A DNA stretch of 64,000 nt from Blasia pusilla (lineage: Eukaryota > Marchantiophyta > Marchantiopsida > Blasiales). This document shows positions 42,291 through 53,966 of this stretch, one piece after another. Position numbers and translations under genes: made by a program. The stretch lies in NCBI GenBank assembly GCA_050084515.1, contig CM114272.1:21142001-21206000 (forward strand), written 5' to 3'. Below the pieces are notes generated by a model. It had not been told where the DNA came from and did no database searches. It saw only the letters and a program-made list of their open reading frames with translations. Within the stretch, counting starts at the first letter, position 1; every line of letters starts with the position of its first letter.

Positions 42291-42780
42291 TCTTACACAA
42301 TCACTCTCAATCTCGTGAGTAATCCCTCAATCACTCAAACTAAATATGCGGCACTCAATCTACACTCTCTCACTAAGACGTGTGCTGTGCGGCAACAAGC
42401 AGCGTGGTACGGCAAATCAACCAATCTATTGTCTCATCGAAAAACCATCCTCAACTCTGGACATCCCACACAGGTCTATGTCTCCTAATCCCATACATCA
42501 TTGATGCTCCTAGCATCAACACGAAACCCAATATTCCAAATAACTTCCCAATATCCACATATCCATCATGCGTGCAGGGTAAGAGACCAAAATGGGTAAC
42601 CTGAAAATAATGTCGATGTCACTCCTCGGCAACTGCAAATATCGATCCCAACTTAGTCGTTAGGACAACTCCTCCAATCATCAAGTCGTACTCCTCTCGT
42701 ATTGATGCTGCTCAATCCTCCTCGATGTGCGATGAAGGTCTAGCGGTTTGGCCAGCACGGAACGTCTACAAACGACACGG
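42291..42780 (-). other. G2 leader, no coding call
   Basis: In minus sense this lies upstream of gag and before the family-3 solo LTR. It contains no recognised ORF. Confidence 0.5.
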
Positions 42781-43363
42781 TGTCGTATAGTAAAATTAGC
42801 CAGTGTGTAAACTCCTTCCTCATTAAGTGTTAGAGAGAGTTTTATTAGTATTAAGTAAATTAGCTTAGGAAAAGGAAATTCCCATGTTTAAACCTCTTTA
42901 TGGTGCCTCTTTTATATGGGCCCAACTTTAGGAAAAAAGGTAATAAATAAAGGATGACTTTCTAAAAGTAAAGTCGTGAGGTTAGTGTTTTAATGAAAAG
43001 CAAAAGTAGGCTTGGTTGGTGGCTAGGTTAGTTGGGGTAATTTGAAAAATATCAAGTAGGTAAAAGAGGATATTTTGGAAGAGATAAGAGGAAATCTACT
43101 TGTATCAAAATGTGATTGGCTAAGCCTTGAGAGGAAGCCATGTGGCACAAGATAAGATTAGTTCTATTTCGTACTCTTGTGGGTCTCTTGTGAGTATATA
43201 AAGAGGCGGGACCTTCAAGGGTTCATCACCTTCTATTCCACATCTTGAGTCTTTCGTGTCACTCTTGAGTGTATGACTTTGGGATTGTTTGCTCTTCCAA
43301 TGAGAGTGGATCATCCCTCTTGGGAGAGTAACTTGATCATGGTCTATTCTTTGAGAGGTTTCT

Positions 43364-43398
<35 letters not shown>

Positions 43399-44073
43399 AG
43401 ATGAGAGGTTTGTTACCTTAGAGGAGTTTAGTCATACTAAAATAATGAATGTTTTGGCTTGTTACTTCCCCAATGAGAGTGGATTACCCTCTTGGGAGAA
43501 TAACTCCGCCAAAACCCATTCTTGAGGAGAGTAGAGAATGTTCTGTCAAGCATGGATAGGGATGGAGCACGAGTTGTGCCCGACTTTCCTTTCCTTAATC
43601 CATACCATGTCAAGATACTCTTTGTAGATAGGCACTGGTTCACTCGCTATTTAGTTTATCACTTTGGGGAGGCGTTCATGAACCAGGTCATTCAATCTCC
43701 AACTCCGGTGATCCTTCCTATCATCACATATGGAAGGACATGGGATTGTACTTTGTATCTCCTTATATAGCAATCCATGGACGTCAATAGGCCTGCTCAA
43801 GTAGGGTTTAATACTAGTTATGATATCTTCCTCGTATACAAGCGTAAAATAGTTTATAGGGATTTTATAGTTAGGAATTTCGGGGTCCGATGTTACGAAG
43901 AAGTGATCGCCTCGACACTTCCATTTGTGATACCTGTTGTGAGAGAATGGAGAGTATACATAATAATTTTATATTGAAAAAGCATATCTTCTCAGAGAAT
44001 TCATCTTGCATCGACCGCATCTGCCGCAGCTAGAAGGCCTGCCCTTACTCGAAGAAAGACTCTCGACATGACA
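42781..44073 (+). mobile_element. Family-3 solo LTR, complete, 1,293 bp
   Basis: TGTCGTATAGTAAAATTAGC to CTCTCGACATGACA, flanked by a perfect 4-bp duplication ACGG (42777-42780, 44074-44077). TATA-like GAGTATATAAAGAGG at about 43192 fixes plus orientation. It contains a GT microsatellite at 43367-43397. This is the reference copy for reading the interrupted pair at 16330-19154. Confidence 0.88.
43367..43397. repeat. (GT)n microsatellite
   Basis: About 15 uninterrupted GT units within the family-3 solo LTR; the other family-3 copies have only a short GT stretch there. Confidence 0.95.
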
Positions 44074-44279
44074 ACGGAACTCGGCATCATACCCTCCTCT
44101 ATCAACAAATCACACGCTCTGCACCTTAGTGAAGGAGAGGCTCCACGATTGAGACGGTGCGGTGCGGTCACAAGCGGCACGACGCGGAAATTGGCGGCGC
44201 GTTGCGGCTACGGGCATCACGGCATGATACTTGATCATCGTCGAGCGGCTACCAATCCCAACATAGCAACATGAAATGA

Positions 44280-46608
44280 AAACTCAAACACCATAACTTG
44301 AGGTCACTTGCCATCACGGGTGGATGACCAACCAAACTACGTCGTGGCGGCGCAAGTCTGAGAATCAATGGTGGTCGTGGAAGACCCTCCACTCCGTGAT
44401 GGCAGCAATGGCAACCATAGTGTCGCGACCCTCATGACCAAACGAGTGCCAAGCGGAACATCGGAACATTAGCGGGCTCACGCTAAGATGGTTTGCGTGT
44501 TGGAGTAGTCTTGGAGAGGAGACAAGAGACGAGATGCGAGCGAGGCTTCACGTTTCAGATGTTGTGGTCACGACCGAGAAACCTGGACCAAACGCGGAAT
44601 GAGACTTGAAAGAAGTCGAGTCTAGAAAGTGGGTTGCCAAAAGGAAGAATCCGGATTTGAAACGCCACTATGTTTGAGAGTTTCCGACTATATTTATAAC
44701 CATAACTTTTAGCGCTAAGATGCGTTTGGATTCAATAAGGATGCGTTGGAAGGCTTATGGAAAGTTGGTTCAAACGCACTAAATATCTCTGCAAACGCAT
44801 AAGATGCGGCTGAGAAACAACCTGGAAACGACTGTAAGTGGAGTCGGGTTGAGGGCCACAATGAAGGGCCCGACCCTCCTTTTCCAAAAGGGGGGGGGTT
44901 ATTGGAGAACCCCAGAAGTACTAGTAAGGGGGAAGGTCTCCGAGAGTGCTTGGAACCCGAACCCCACTTTGGGCGCCGGCTCAGGGGCATGGAACGGAAA
45001 GCGAGTTTGGGGGTTGGGTTGGAAAACCTGCACCAAGTCTATTGAGGCGATTTTAGACATCCCTCTTGGATTTCACCCCGCGACTCAATTACTTGGGTCT
45101 CGGTTTGGAGCTCACACGAGGTATGTTGAACAGTTGGAATTGCTAGGCGCGCAAGTGCCATTTCAGATCCCTGGACTAACCAGGAAGTCTGTTCCAAGTC
45201 TTGAAGGACTTGTCGTGTTTTGGAAACCAGGAACTAAGGAAGGTTGAGCTTGATGAGACGCCGAGCTGAGAACTCGGTGGGTTGGAACGCTGGTTGGCCC
45301 AGACCCGACTAACGAGAGTGCGTGTTTGGGTGCAGATCGGCGATGAGATCGTGACCTACTGAACGTACGCTTCCGCAACACTAAAGATTGACGTTCAAGG
45401 AGAGTAGGGGCGCGACAAAAGGGTGGACAACGGCCAAGCGCGGCTCTGAGCAGAACGTGACAATGGACCATTGATGGTTGACCATTGACGGTGGAATGTT
45501 GATGGTGACTATGATGACGACGGCCACCGCTGGCGCGGCGGCTGGTTTAGGGTTTGAACAATTTAACCCTAAAAATCGCCTAACAATGGCAGTTTTGCAA
45601 GATTGACCATAACTATTTGCTCGCAACTCCAAATTGCGCAATGTTTGTTGCACAGCGTGCATAACTTCACGATCTACAACAATGTCAAAAAGTATTTGGA
45701 GTAAAACATTCCAGTAAAAATTGACAAGGATTTTTGTAAAGACCAATGTCTCTTTCTTCTACACAAAATTCGGCAGCGCTTCCGCGTTGATTTCTCCCAA
45801 CAAAAATGTAAAACATGTGGAACACAAATCAGTAAGCTACATGGTGCTCCCAAGAGCACCGGCATGGGGCAACCTGCCCCCATACTCAATCTCTATCAAA
45901 AAGTTGGGCAGCGCTTCCGCGCGCCACTCTTCCACACAAAAAATTGGCAAAGGAAACATCACAAGTAAGCGGATCTTGCTCCGTTGAGCACTCCCATAAA
46001 CCGCTTAAAGGGGAATACGATCCCCAACCTGCGAAACTAGAAGTGACCAGCGAGCTCCCCTATGAAACTCTCTCACTCACTCATTCTCTCTTTGTAAAAT
46101 CAGATCCAATCTCTCTCACAACACTATAGTTTTCACATGTGTGCACTCTCACATGTCTCTCTCAATGTCAAACCAAACCCACTCTCCTAATGAGAGGCTT
46201 GGGTTACACACACAAGGCAAGCAAGACCATATCTCCGCCGCCTCATGCCAAGAGGTTCAACAAAGAGAAAATGAGCTCTCAAGCTCTCTCTCCTTGAGGT
46301 ATACCCCTCCCCTCTCCCAAGCTCTCTCCATGGTAACCTATGCTCCCAAGTCACCTCCTTGGCTCTTGACCTGATGTAGGAGGTCAAGGGCCAATTACCA
46401 AAAATAGAAATTTGATCATATATTCAAAATGGTACTTGCCTAAAATAGTATATTCCTGAATATGGCTCCAAATGAGCCAAAACGAAGGGGAAACCTACTC
46501 TCTCAAGTTTCCCGGGGCCTCAGCGGGTCATCCTCGGCCTATTGAGCCTATCCTCCACTACTCACAAAGATGCTTTATAAGATCTCATCGATCTATCCTA
46601 AAAGACAT
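44280..46608 (-). repeat. G2 5' LTR region of the minus copy (holds a family-4 LTR)
   Basis: In minus sense it starts TGTCATGTCTTTTAGGATAG at 46608. It shares 46080-46608 with 33290-33809, and 45680-46200 with 63330-63890 (third copy; AGCTACATGGTGCTCCCAAG, GGCAGCGCTTCCG). The 3' limit, taken here as about 44280, is not fixed. Without the inserted 997-bp family-4 LTR it would be about 1.3 kb. Confidence 0.7.
44421..45417 (+). mobile_element. Family-4 solo LTR, second copy
   Basis: The same TGTCGCGACCCTCATGACC start and GGGGCGCGACA end as 40203-41202, with small indels and a G-run at 44890-44898. The flanks (ATAG / AAAG) are only an approximate duplication. Removing it rejoins GGCAACC and AAAGGGTGG, the order seen in reverse in the copia LTR near 30765-30785. 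Confidence 0.85.
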
Positions 46609-47720
46609 GACACGCCAGACGAAGTCCGATAGGTATGCCATGTCCATCCTAGAGGAGATCTTTGATGCTATTGGGCATGCAAAGGTCTTCAGTACATTAG
46701 ATCTTTGAGCTGGATATCATCAACTGCTTGTCAGTTTGGAGGACATGCAGAAGATGACAATTTTGGGCATCGATCCTCACGGGAAGGATTGCTTGTACTA
46801 GTGGTGGTTCTTACCATATGGGTAAAAGAATGCCCCGACTGAGTTTCAAAGGATCATCGATAGGATCTTGGTAGGTCTGGAAGTTTCTAGGTGTTATATT
46901 GATGACATCGTAGTCTTTAGCACCACGATTAAGAAGCATGAGCGACATGTAGAGCATGTGTTTTGACGATTGCAGTAACATGGGCTAAAGCTACATCCAT
47001 GCAAGTATAAGTTCTTCTACGACCAGATTAAGTACCTAGGTCATACCATTTACTCACGTACCCTTGGTGTGCAATAGATAAAGATAGAGGCTATTCCAAG
47101 CATTGCGCGCCCTACAGATGTGAGTCGAGTTCGTGCATTCATGGGATTGGCAAACTTCTATCGACAATACATCAAGGGTTTCAGTTCGATTGCAAAGCCT
47201 CTAACCTTGCTGGCCAAGGTGGATCAAGAGTGGCACTAGGGGGATGATCAAGAGAGAGAATTTCAACTGCTCAAGGAAAAATTGACATCCGTGCCCTTAT
47301 TGAGGAGACCAATCAGGAGGCGTCCTTTCTAGTTGCATACAAATTGGGGATTGGAGCCATGGTCACCCAGCATGACGATGAGGGTAGAGATTTCATGGTG
47401 GCTTATGGTAGTCGCTAGAACAAGGTTGCGGAGATGAAGTATAGCTTGTATGAGGATGAGTGCTTGGCTGCACTATGGGTTGTTGCGCATTTCACGTGTT
47501 AATTTTTCGGAAACCCCTTTACCATCATTATTGATCATCATCCATTTAAGTGGTTGATGGAGTCCGACAAGCTTACAGGAAAGCTTGCGAGGTGGGCTTT
47601 GTTGTTGTAGGAGTATGATTTCCAAGTAGTACATAGACCTAGGACGCTCAACCATGATGCAAATGGTTTGAGCCGTAACCCATGCCCGAGTCACCGAGAT
47701 GCGAATCGAGCTCGTTGGCA
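46609..47720 (+). pseudogene. G2 reverse transcriptase (rest) and RNase H, plus copy
   Basis: It resumes the RT cut at 33170: TKSDRYAMSILEEIFDAIGH, FQRIIDRILVGLE, RCYIDDIVVFST (catalytic YIDD about 46895-46910), then VSRVRAFMGLANFYRQYIKG, AKPLTLLAKVDQEWH, and RNase H blocks LTTI-like IIIDHHPFKWLMESDK and HDANGLSRNPCPSH. Many stops. It joins the left half in reading order, confirming that one element was split. Confidence 0.9.
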
Positions 47721-48935
47721 TGAAGAGAGTGATGATGAGTTGGTGCCAAGATGGCATGCATCAGCCTATTTGGGCTTATTGGCCATGGAGAACAAGCGAG
47801 TTCAAACTTCGATGGCAAGGTTTGATGGAGTAGTCTTGGAGTATCTGCGTACTGGCAGCCTTGCGAGCACAGTGAATGCTAGAGAGAAGGATCATATACA
47901 CTATTTGTGGCGAGGCATGCAGACTGACGTTCAACAGTTTGTTGCTAGATGTATGATGTATGATAAGCTCCAAGCATCGTTCAATGCTCCGACTCCATAG
48001 TTGCATCCACTTCCGAACATGGGTTTAGGTTATAGATGGAGTTAGGATTTTGGAGGACCTTTACCTTTGAAGGAGGGCCATAGTCCTTATGTGTTGGTGA
48101 TGGTCAAGCACTTCTCGAAGTTGATAGGTTTGGTTGTATTTCCTGACAAAGCGAGTGAGGGAGTAGCGTATGCCTTCCTAGATTTAGTACTGAGTCATTA
48201 CAGTACACCAGTTGAGGTGTTGACAGACCATGATATGGAGTTTCATGGGGATTTTCAAGCCTTGTGTGATCAAGGGCTTATCAACCACCGCACCACTTTG
48301 TGAGATCCTCTTGAGGCGGATGGACTAGTGGAGAGGGTTGTGTAGACGGTGAAGAGACATTTACACAAGTATGGCTTGTATAGAGGTCACCTAGAAGATT
48401 GGGACCTCTAGTTGCCGTGGTTGGCAATGGGATATAGATTCAGCAGGCAGGCATCCTTAGTGTCTTTCTCATTGTACTTGCTACTTTATGGCAGAGATCC
48501 AGATTTACCAACAACCATTCGTTAAAATATTGGTGAGATATTGAACGGTTACGATCTTGATGTATGGATGCGAGCATGTTCCCAGAGGACTGATTTTTTT
48601 AGGAGAGTGATGCCCATGGCGTTTGAGTCCTTGGCGATTGAGCAACATCACGATATGTTGAGGTATGCGACTATTTGGGAGGTGGTTATCGACCGACTAT
48701 CTAGAGGTTTCATCAGGGAGACTATGTCTACTTGCAGCAGACGGCACCCACGACGTTGGATATGACTACAAGGCACACCATCTTGAGAGTGCATGAGATT
48801 TTGCCATCTAGTGTTCTCTTATTGGAGGAACGTGATGATATGGTTTGGAAAGACCACGTGCGTAACTGTGCGCCATGTCACGTTCCTAACATTGACGGTA
48901 CACTTGATCCGAGCTTAGTAGTAGTTCTTGCAAGT
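47721..48935 (+). pseudogene. G2 integrase, plus copy
   Basis: VPRWHASAYLGLLAMENKR, then a deletion that removes most of the HHCC part, then GMQTDVQQFVARCMMYDKLQ. The core has RWSxDFGGPLPL (first Asp), VEVLTDHDMEFHGDFQ (second Asp) and PLEADGLVERVV (Glu). Downstream are FESLAIEQHHDMLRYATIW and WKDHVRNCAPCHVPNIDGTL. Stops throughout. Confidence 0.9.
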
Positions 48936-48941
48936 TTGTGA

Positions 48942-49077
48942 TGTATGTTGTGTTAATTCGCCCATGGTGCAACCACTATGCTAGTCTATGATGGGTGTTC
49001 AAGAGGGTGGCATATGGCATGTCTGACGCCACCTCTCACCATGGTTTCCTCATGGATGATGGATGTGCCCAAGATGT
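48942..49077 (+). pseudogene. PHD-finger-like domain after G2 integrase, plus copy
   Basis: CMLC (48942-48953), FAHGATTMLVYDGCSRGWHM, A-C-LTPPL, and WMCPRC (49060-49077, after a one-base frame change). The spacing is Cx2C-x12-(C to Y)x2C-x4-Hx2C ... WxCx2C, the classic PHD layout, with one zinc ligand mutated to Tyr. It lies about 430 bp beyond the integrase C-terminal block, as in the minus copy. Confidence 0.8.
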
Positions 49078-49179
49078 ACATAGAGTATGTAGTCCTAGAT
49101 TCTGACGTGTGTCTGTAAGATGGATGACAAGAAGACGACTAACAATAGGGCCACATGAAGGGGATATACCTCCAAGAGA

Positions 49180-49460
49180 GAGAGCTTGACAGCGATGACA
49201 ACTCGGTGACAGTGATGTATGTTGTGTAGCGATGTGTATGCGCATGACAACTATCATGTCTATTAGGATAGATCGACGAGATCTGGTAGAGTGCCTTAAG
49301 AGATATTGCAAAACAACCTCAAGAGGCCGAGGATGACCTACTGAGGCCACGAGTATCGTGCAAGAGCAAGTTTCCCCTTGGTTTCGGCTCATTTGGAGCC
49401 ATATAGAGAAACTTACTATTTCCGGTAAATTTCCATTTGGAGTTTAGTTGACTTTCAAAT
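49180..49460 (+). repeat. G2 3' LTR, plus copy, truncated
   Basis: It shares TGTGTAGCGATGTGTATGCG, TTAGGATAGATCGACGAG, GGCTCATTTGGAGCCATAT and AACTTACTATTT with the reverse complement of 33600-33870. It is cut by the G1 LTR starting at 49485. Confidence 0.8.
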
Positions 49461-49484
49461 TTGGTAAGTTATCTTTTGCCCGCT

Positions 49485-50452
49485 TGAAATGTACAAGGAT
49501 AATAGAAAATGATCTTTTTTATGAATAATTGTGAAGTTCGATCCCTAAGAAGATCACTATTATCTGAAAAGAGAGTTTAATGTGTTTGTTATCATGCAAA
49601 AGTTATCAAGATGTGTATATAAGTTGAATACATGCATTCATCAGGAATTCTTTCTCCAACAAGTACCAAGATTTCCTTCAAAGTCCTCTCAAGTGGAATA
49701 GGAGAAACGCTTTGGCAGATCCTCACTCAATACCAAAAAACCTCGTAATGATCTTAGCAGTGAGATGGCTCTTCCTACTCTCAAAACTCAATCCGTCATG
49801 GCATGCTACTCTATGTCAAACATATTTCCCACATCTTGCTACTGATCATTCTTTTGGTAAAAGCTTCTCTCCCAATCCACTCCTCACTCTGTAGACCCAA
49901 GAAGATCATTCGTAGACACCGCACATCAAAGTGAAGAAAGGAGGTCTCTACTATTCCATCAAGCAAAAGAAGGCTTCAAAATATTTACAAGCTCACGGGC
50001 AGTCCTCTCTTGGTTGTGAAGTTCTTGGCATCTTCGTTCTTCCTTGACTGGCGAAGTGCTTTGCTCTTCATCTTCGTTCCAAGTACTTTGTACTTCATCT
50101 TGGTGCTTTGTTTGCAATTACTTTGTTACCAAGTACGTGGCTTTCTCGTGCTTCGCCGTCTTTGTTTAGATACACCGAGCTTCGTTCTTGGTCTTGAGAC
50201 TTTGTTAGTTCACTTTCCTCTCCTCCAAGGCAAGTCCTTCATTTTCTATCTCTCTGCCTTATCCCAGGAGCTTCCTAATCAATCCTAACACTCTTCATTC
50301 TTCCATTACACCAAAATAATAGTGAAGAACTTCCTCTATATACAATCTTTACTTCCATGTAGTCTTCTGTCTTCAATCCTGAAGACTTCTGCACTCCTTT
50401 CTATACAAAATTAATCTTATCCTCAAAATTTTTGAAAATTGGAGGTATCACA
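49485..50452 (-). mobile_element. G1 gypsy 3' LTR, minus orientation
   Basis: In minus sense it starts TGTGATACCTCCAATTTTC (50452) and ends CCTTGTACATTTCA (49485), 968 bp. A polypurine tract on its 5' side shows that the element body extends to the right. Confidence 0.85.
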
Positions 50453-50466
50453 TACCCCCTGCCTCA
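50453..50466 (-). promoter_or_regulatory. Polypurine tract of G1 element
   Basis: The minus strand reads GAGGCAGGGGGTA directly before TGTGATACC. Same layout as 10662-10674. Confidence 0.75.
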
Positions 50467-50499
50467 AATGTGAGCCGCCCCGGCAAACATAACAAACAT

Positions 50500-52590
50500 C
50501 TAATCTATGTAAATAAAAGTGTCTGACAATCCGTCAAAGTATGTCGCCAGAAGAAATCTACCATGAATAGAGGATGGTTTGTTAACAATATTTGGTGTCA
50601 TCTTCTTCATCCTCTCCCTCCACCTATTGACTACGTGCGAAGACCCTAGGACTTCGTTCTGTAAAAAGACCTCCGTGGGCGTAAATGGAGTTAGTGCTTC
50701 GACTTGGACGTTGATAGTCGGCGAAGCCTATGGAAGTGCACTTGTATGATTCTCAAATTGGTGCTTCCAATGTTAATTCATATAGGCCAACTCATTTGTG
50801 ATTTGTTGCTTGAAGTTCCGTAGTGCTTCCTCAACCAACACCTTCGTGTCCTGTGGGTCAAGCTGGACTTTGGTTTGGAGTTTCTATTCTCGCTCCAAGA
50901 CAACAATTCTTCCCATATACTCGGACCATTATGCAACCAAATCAATGTTGGTTGCGTGCTGCTCTTGGAGTAATTTCTGCATTTGCACATTATGTGTGAC
51001 GATCTTCTTGAGCTCCGCCTGAAGAAGGTCGACCTGTTGCTGGTATTGATGGGCTTGCTGCGAAGCTTGCTGCACTTGAGCGCACAAATGATCGGCCCCA
51101 CACTCCATGTTTACTGCTAAACTCTCCCATTTTTGCAAATTTTGGACTCGTACTCCGTAGTGCCTAAGTCACTTTGAGTCTTGCAAAGCACCACCTTGAT
51201 ATTGGAAAGTTCTTGGTCTCTAATTTTGACTTGGTGCCCCAAAGTACTCCGAAGTGCTTCGTTCTCTGTCGAAGACTCCGCCTTGTGATGTAAGTCGCGT
51301 AAAGCTCCATTAAGTAATACTCCGTCGCACCAACCTTATTGCCTAAGCCAAGTCTCTTTTGAAGGTCCTTCATCACAGGTACTACAAGACCCAAAAACCA
51401 AGTGAAGTGCGAGGCAATCCTTGACATTCGACAAAGAGTGAAGATCTCCTCGTTGCTACTAGGTGTCTCCAGTTGTTCCTAGTCACCGTTGGTTTTGTTT
51501 CCACTAGAATGTCAAAGTCCACCCACACCCGCTTCAGTCTTGGCGCATCTTGGCGATCTTTGTCCTGGCCGAAGAGGATCCTTGTTGCTGTCGACGCCGG
51601 ATTACGTCGTTGGGGGGCGTCTCTGTAACTTCGCGACTACCTGAAGCCGAAGCCTCACTGGTCTTGGGCATCCGGATAGGAGTGAGTTGAACCCAATCAA
51701 GAGCTTTGTTAGCAGAAAGCTCTTGCTTATTGTATATATAAGTGACTCAAGAAAGGAGACAAGAACGACTTCGCGTTCAGATGGTGAGCCTCTATCATCT
51801 GCCAAACTTGGCCGTCTAAGAAAGAAGCAAAATCAACTCCTAGGACTTCATGATTTTCATATTGAGTCCATAGTAGGTAACGCATGTTTAATAATTTGTT
51901 ACTCAAGTAGTAAGATTGAGCAGGAAAGAATAGGGACACAAGGTGTTTGCAGAATTTTGTGGACAAGGGTGGCGACAACGAAGTTGCTTTGTAGCCGTTC
52001 CTCCCCAATAGGTTGGATGTCATGCAGCCCTAGCGCCAATAGATCTTCATGCTTCACGAGTGCTTCACTATTGTTCTTGACCTTAGGTGTCGCCAGAAGC
52101 ATATAGGTGGCCCGCCAATCATTGGGAGTCCAAGTATGAGGTTGAGCCCAATAAGTAAAACCTTGGCGCTTGAACCTCTCCGCAACTCGAGTAGATCGCA
52201 GCTCCCCAAGAAGTTCTCCTGAAGTGAGCGTCCCATTGGATTGGAAGAATGTTTCCTGGGAATGCTCCTCTAGCGCTTCAATCAATTCCGGACTAAGTTT
52301 CATGTTGGGCATCGCCGCGCTTTGCATGATGGGCAAAGGTTCCTCATAAGGCATCTTGGTCACAAAGCGAGGACGGACAAGACAATGCTTGTGCGCTCCT
52401 CTCTTTGGCCTGCTTCATGCTCTTGGATGCCTTGTATCCATGAGAATGACCTCCTAGGGTGGAGACTTGGGGTAGTCCTTGAATCTTGATAATGATTTCT
52501 TGACCGAGGCGGCTAGGGTTAAGTGTTATGGCAACACTGGAGGCTGTTCGTTGAAGCGTTATGGTTTGCGTAATGGCCTAGCACTTCCTG
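50500..52590 (-). pseudogene. G1 accessory ORF between pol and 3' LTR, decayed
   Basis: Minus-strand remnant of a protein of up to about 650 residues, not recognised. The N-terminal part (about 52560-51900) has NPSRLGQEIIIKIQGL, MPNMKLSPELIEALEEHSQE, FKRQGFTYWAQPHTWTPNDW and RATYMLLATPKVKNN. The middle (51430-51160) is basic and helical. The C-terminal part (51138-50560) is strongly coiled-coil-like: ADHLCAQVQQASQQAHQYQQ, QVDLLQAELKKIVTHNVQMQ, LLQEQHATNIDLV, then NRWRERMKK. Stops and frameshifts are present. Its end matches 10218-10660 and its middle matches 54092-54425. Extra ORFs in this position are known in several plant gypsy lineages; no function assigned. Confidence 0.7.
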
Positions 52591-52613
52591 GTCTTTTTCC
52601 TTGATAAGGTACC

Positions 52614-53896
52614 TGATACTGGGTGCTTCGTTAAAGAACAAAGTACTTCGCCGAAAGACGCTTCGTTCTTTTGCAGAAGTAAAGTTTGGATATAAAAGGA
52701 GTTCTTCAATATTATTTTGGTGTAATGGAAGAATGAGGAATATTGGAATGGATTATGAAGCTCCTAGGATAAGGCATAGAGGTGGAAAATCAGGCACTTG
52801 CCTTGGAGGAGAGGGAAATGAGTTCACAAAGTCTGAAGACCAAGCGCAAAGCTCGGCAAAGACAATAACGCACGATAAAGAACCTGTTAACGAAGCACTT
52901 CATTCTTTAATGAATTCGAAGCACCAAGACGAAGCAATTTTACTTCAAGTAGAGACAAAGAACGAAGAACCTGGAATGAGGATGAGGAGTGAAGCGCTTC
53001 GTCAATTAACAAAGAAGAAGAGATCCAGGCTTCATAGAAAAGATAGGACTCTCGGCGATTTCAAGCGGCACATCGTTATAGTAGTTAGGCTAGGAACATG
53101 AGTGACTTTTCAGAGTAGATAGGAAGCTAGGAAAATTATGACCAGCGAATTCATAGGGATCACAGTAAGAGTCAAGAGAACCATAGACTAAAGTAGTTAA
53201 AAGATCCCAAGAGGTGCCTACTAAGCAAAAAGCGCTTCAGATCCTTGGTATTGAAAGACTATTTAAAGATTGTGGTTTGAAAGACTATTTAAAGATCATC
53301 AACGTAGTTCCTAGCATCATTCTCTTACGACGTCCTTATGTTGTAGGAATGGTCCGAGCAAGGGAGTAGTACCCTCTTGTGCTTGTGAACACTTTGAAGC
53401 CTTCTTGTTCTTGATGGAATAGTAAAGAACCCATTTCTTCATTATGATGTGTGGCGTATATGCATGAGTGATCTTATTGGGTCTGCAGAGTGAGGATTAG
53501 ATTGGGAGAACAACTTTCACCAACAGAATAATCAATTGCAAGATGTGAGAAATCTGTTTGACATAGAGTTGTCTGCCATGACGGATTGAGTTCCGAGAGT
53601 AGGAGAAGCCATCTCGTTGCTGAGATCTCCGTGAGGTTCTTTGGTGTTGAGTGAGGATCTGCCTGAGTGTTCGTCCTATTCCACTTGAGAGGATAGATGG
53701 AAGGAAATATTGGTACTTGTGAGAAGAAGAATGACGTGATAAATTATTGAATCTGACTTGTATACACATATCTATAACCTTTACATGATAAACAACACAC
53801 CTTAAGCTCTATTTTCAGATAATAGTGATATTCTTGGGGATCAAACTCCACAACTAATCATAAAAAAATCATTTTCTATTATTCGTGTACATTACA
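52614..53896 (+). mobile_element. G1 gypsy 5' LTR, plus orientation
   Basis: Begins near TGATACTGGGTGCTTCG and ends CGTGTACATTACA (1,283 bp). TATA-like TTGGATATAAAAGGAG at about 52687. It is followed 16 bp later by a primer-binding site. Confidence 0.8.
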
Positions 53897-53912
53897 TATA
53901 GCAAAATATTCT

Positions 53913-53930
53913 TGGCGCCGCTACCCGGGA
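53913..53930 (+). promoter_or_regulatory. Primer-binding site (tRNA-Asp type), G1
   Basis: TGGCGCCGCTACCCGGGA, 16 bp after the LTR end. It is the closest of the three copies to the usual TGGCGCC start. Confidence 0.85.
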
Positions 53931-53966
53931 TCACAAGATTAGATGAAGAGAGAGGGAAAGGCGGGA

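Larger units (their letters stand above)
33810..46608 (-). mobile_element. G2 gypsy element, minus copy, nested in the plus copy
   Basis: In minus order: 5' LTR (about 46608-44280), leader and gag (about 42284-39430), protease, methyltransferase, RT, RNase H, integrase, PHD-like domain and 3' LTR. Three solo LTRs lie in it (40203-41202, 42781-44073, 44421-45417). Flanking words CGGC and CGCC at the plus-copy junctions (33170/46609) suggest a diverged target duplication. A purine run (AGCTAGGGGGG in minus sense, about 33940-33952) lies about 130 bp from the LTR edge. Confidence 0.88.
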
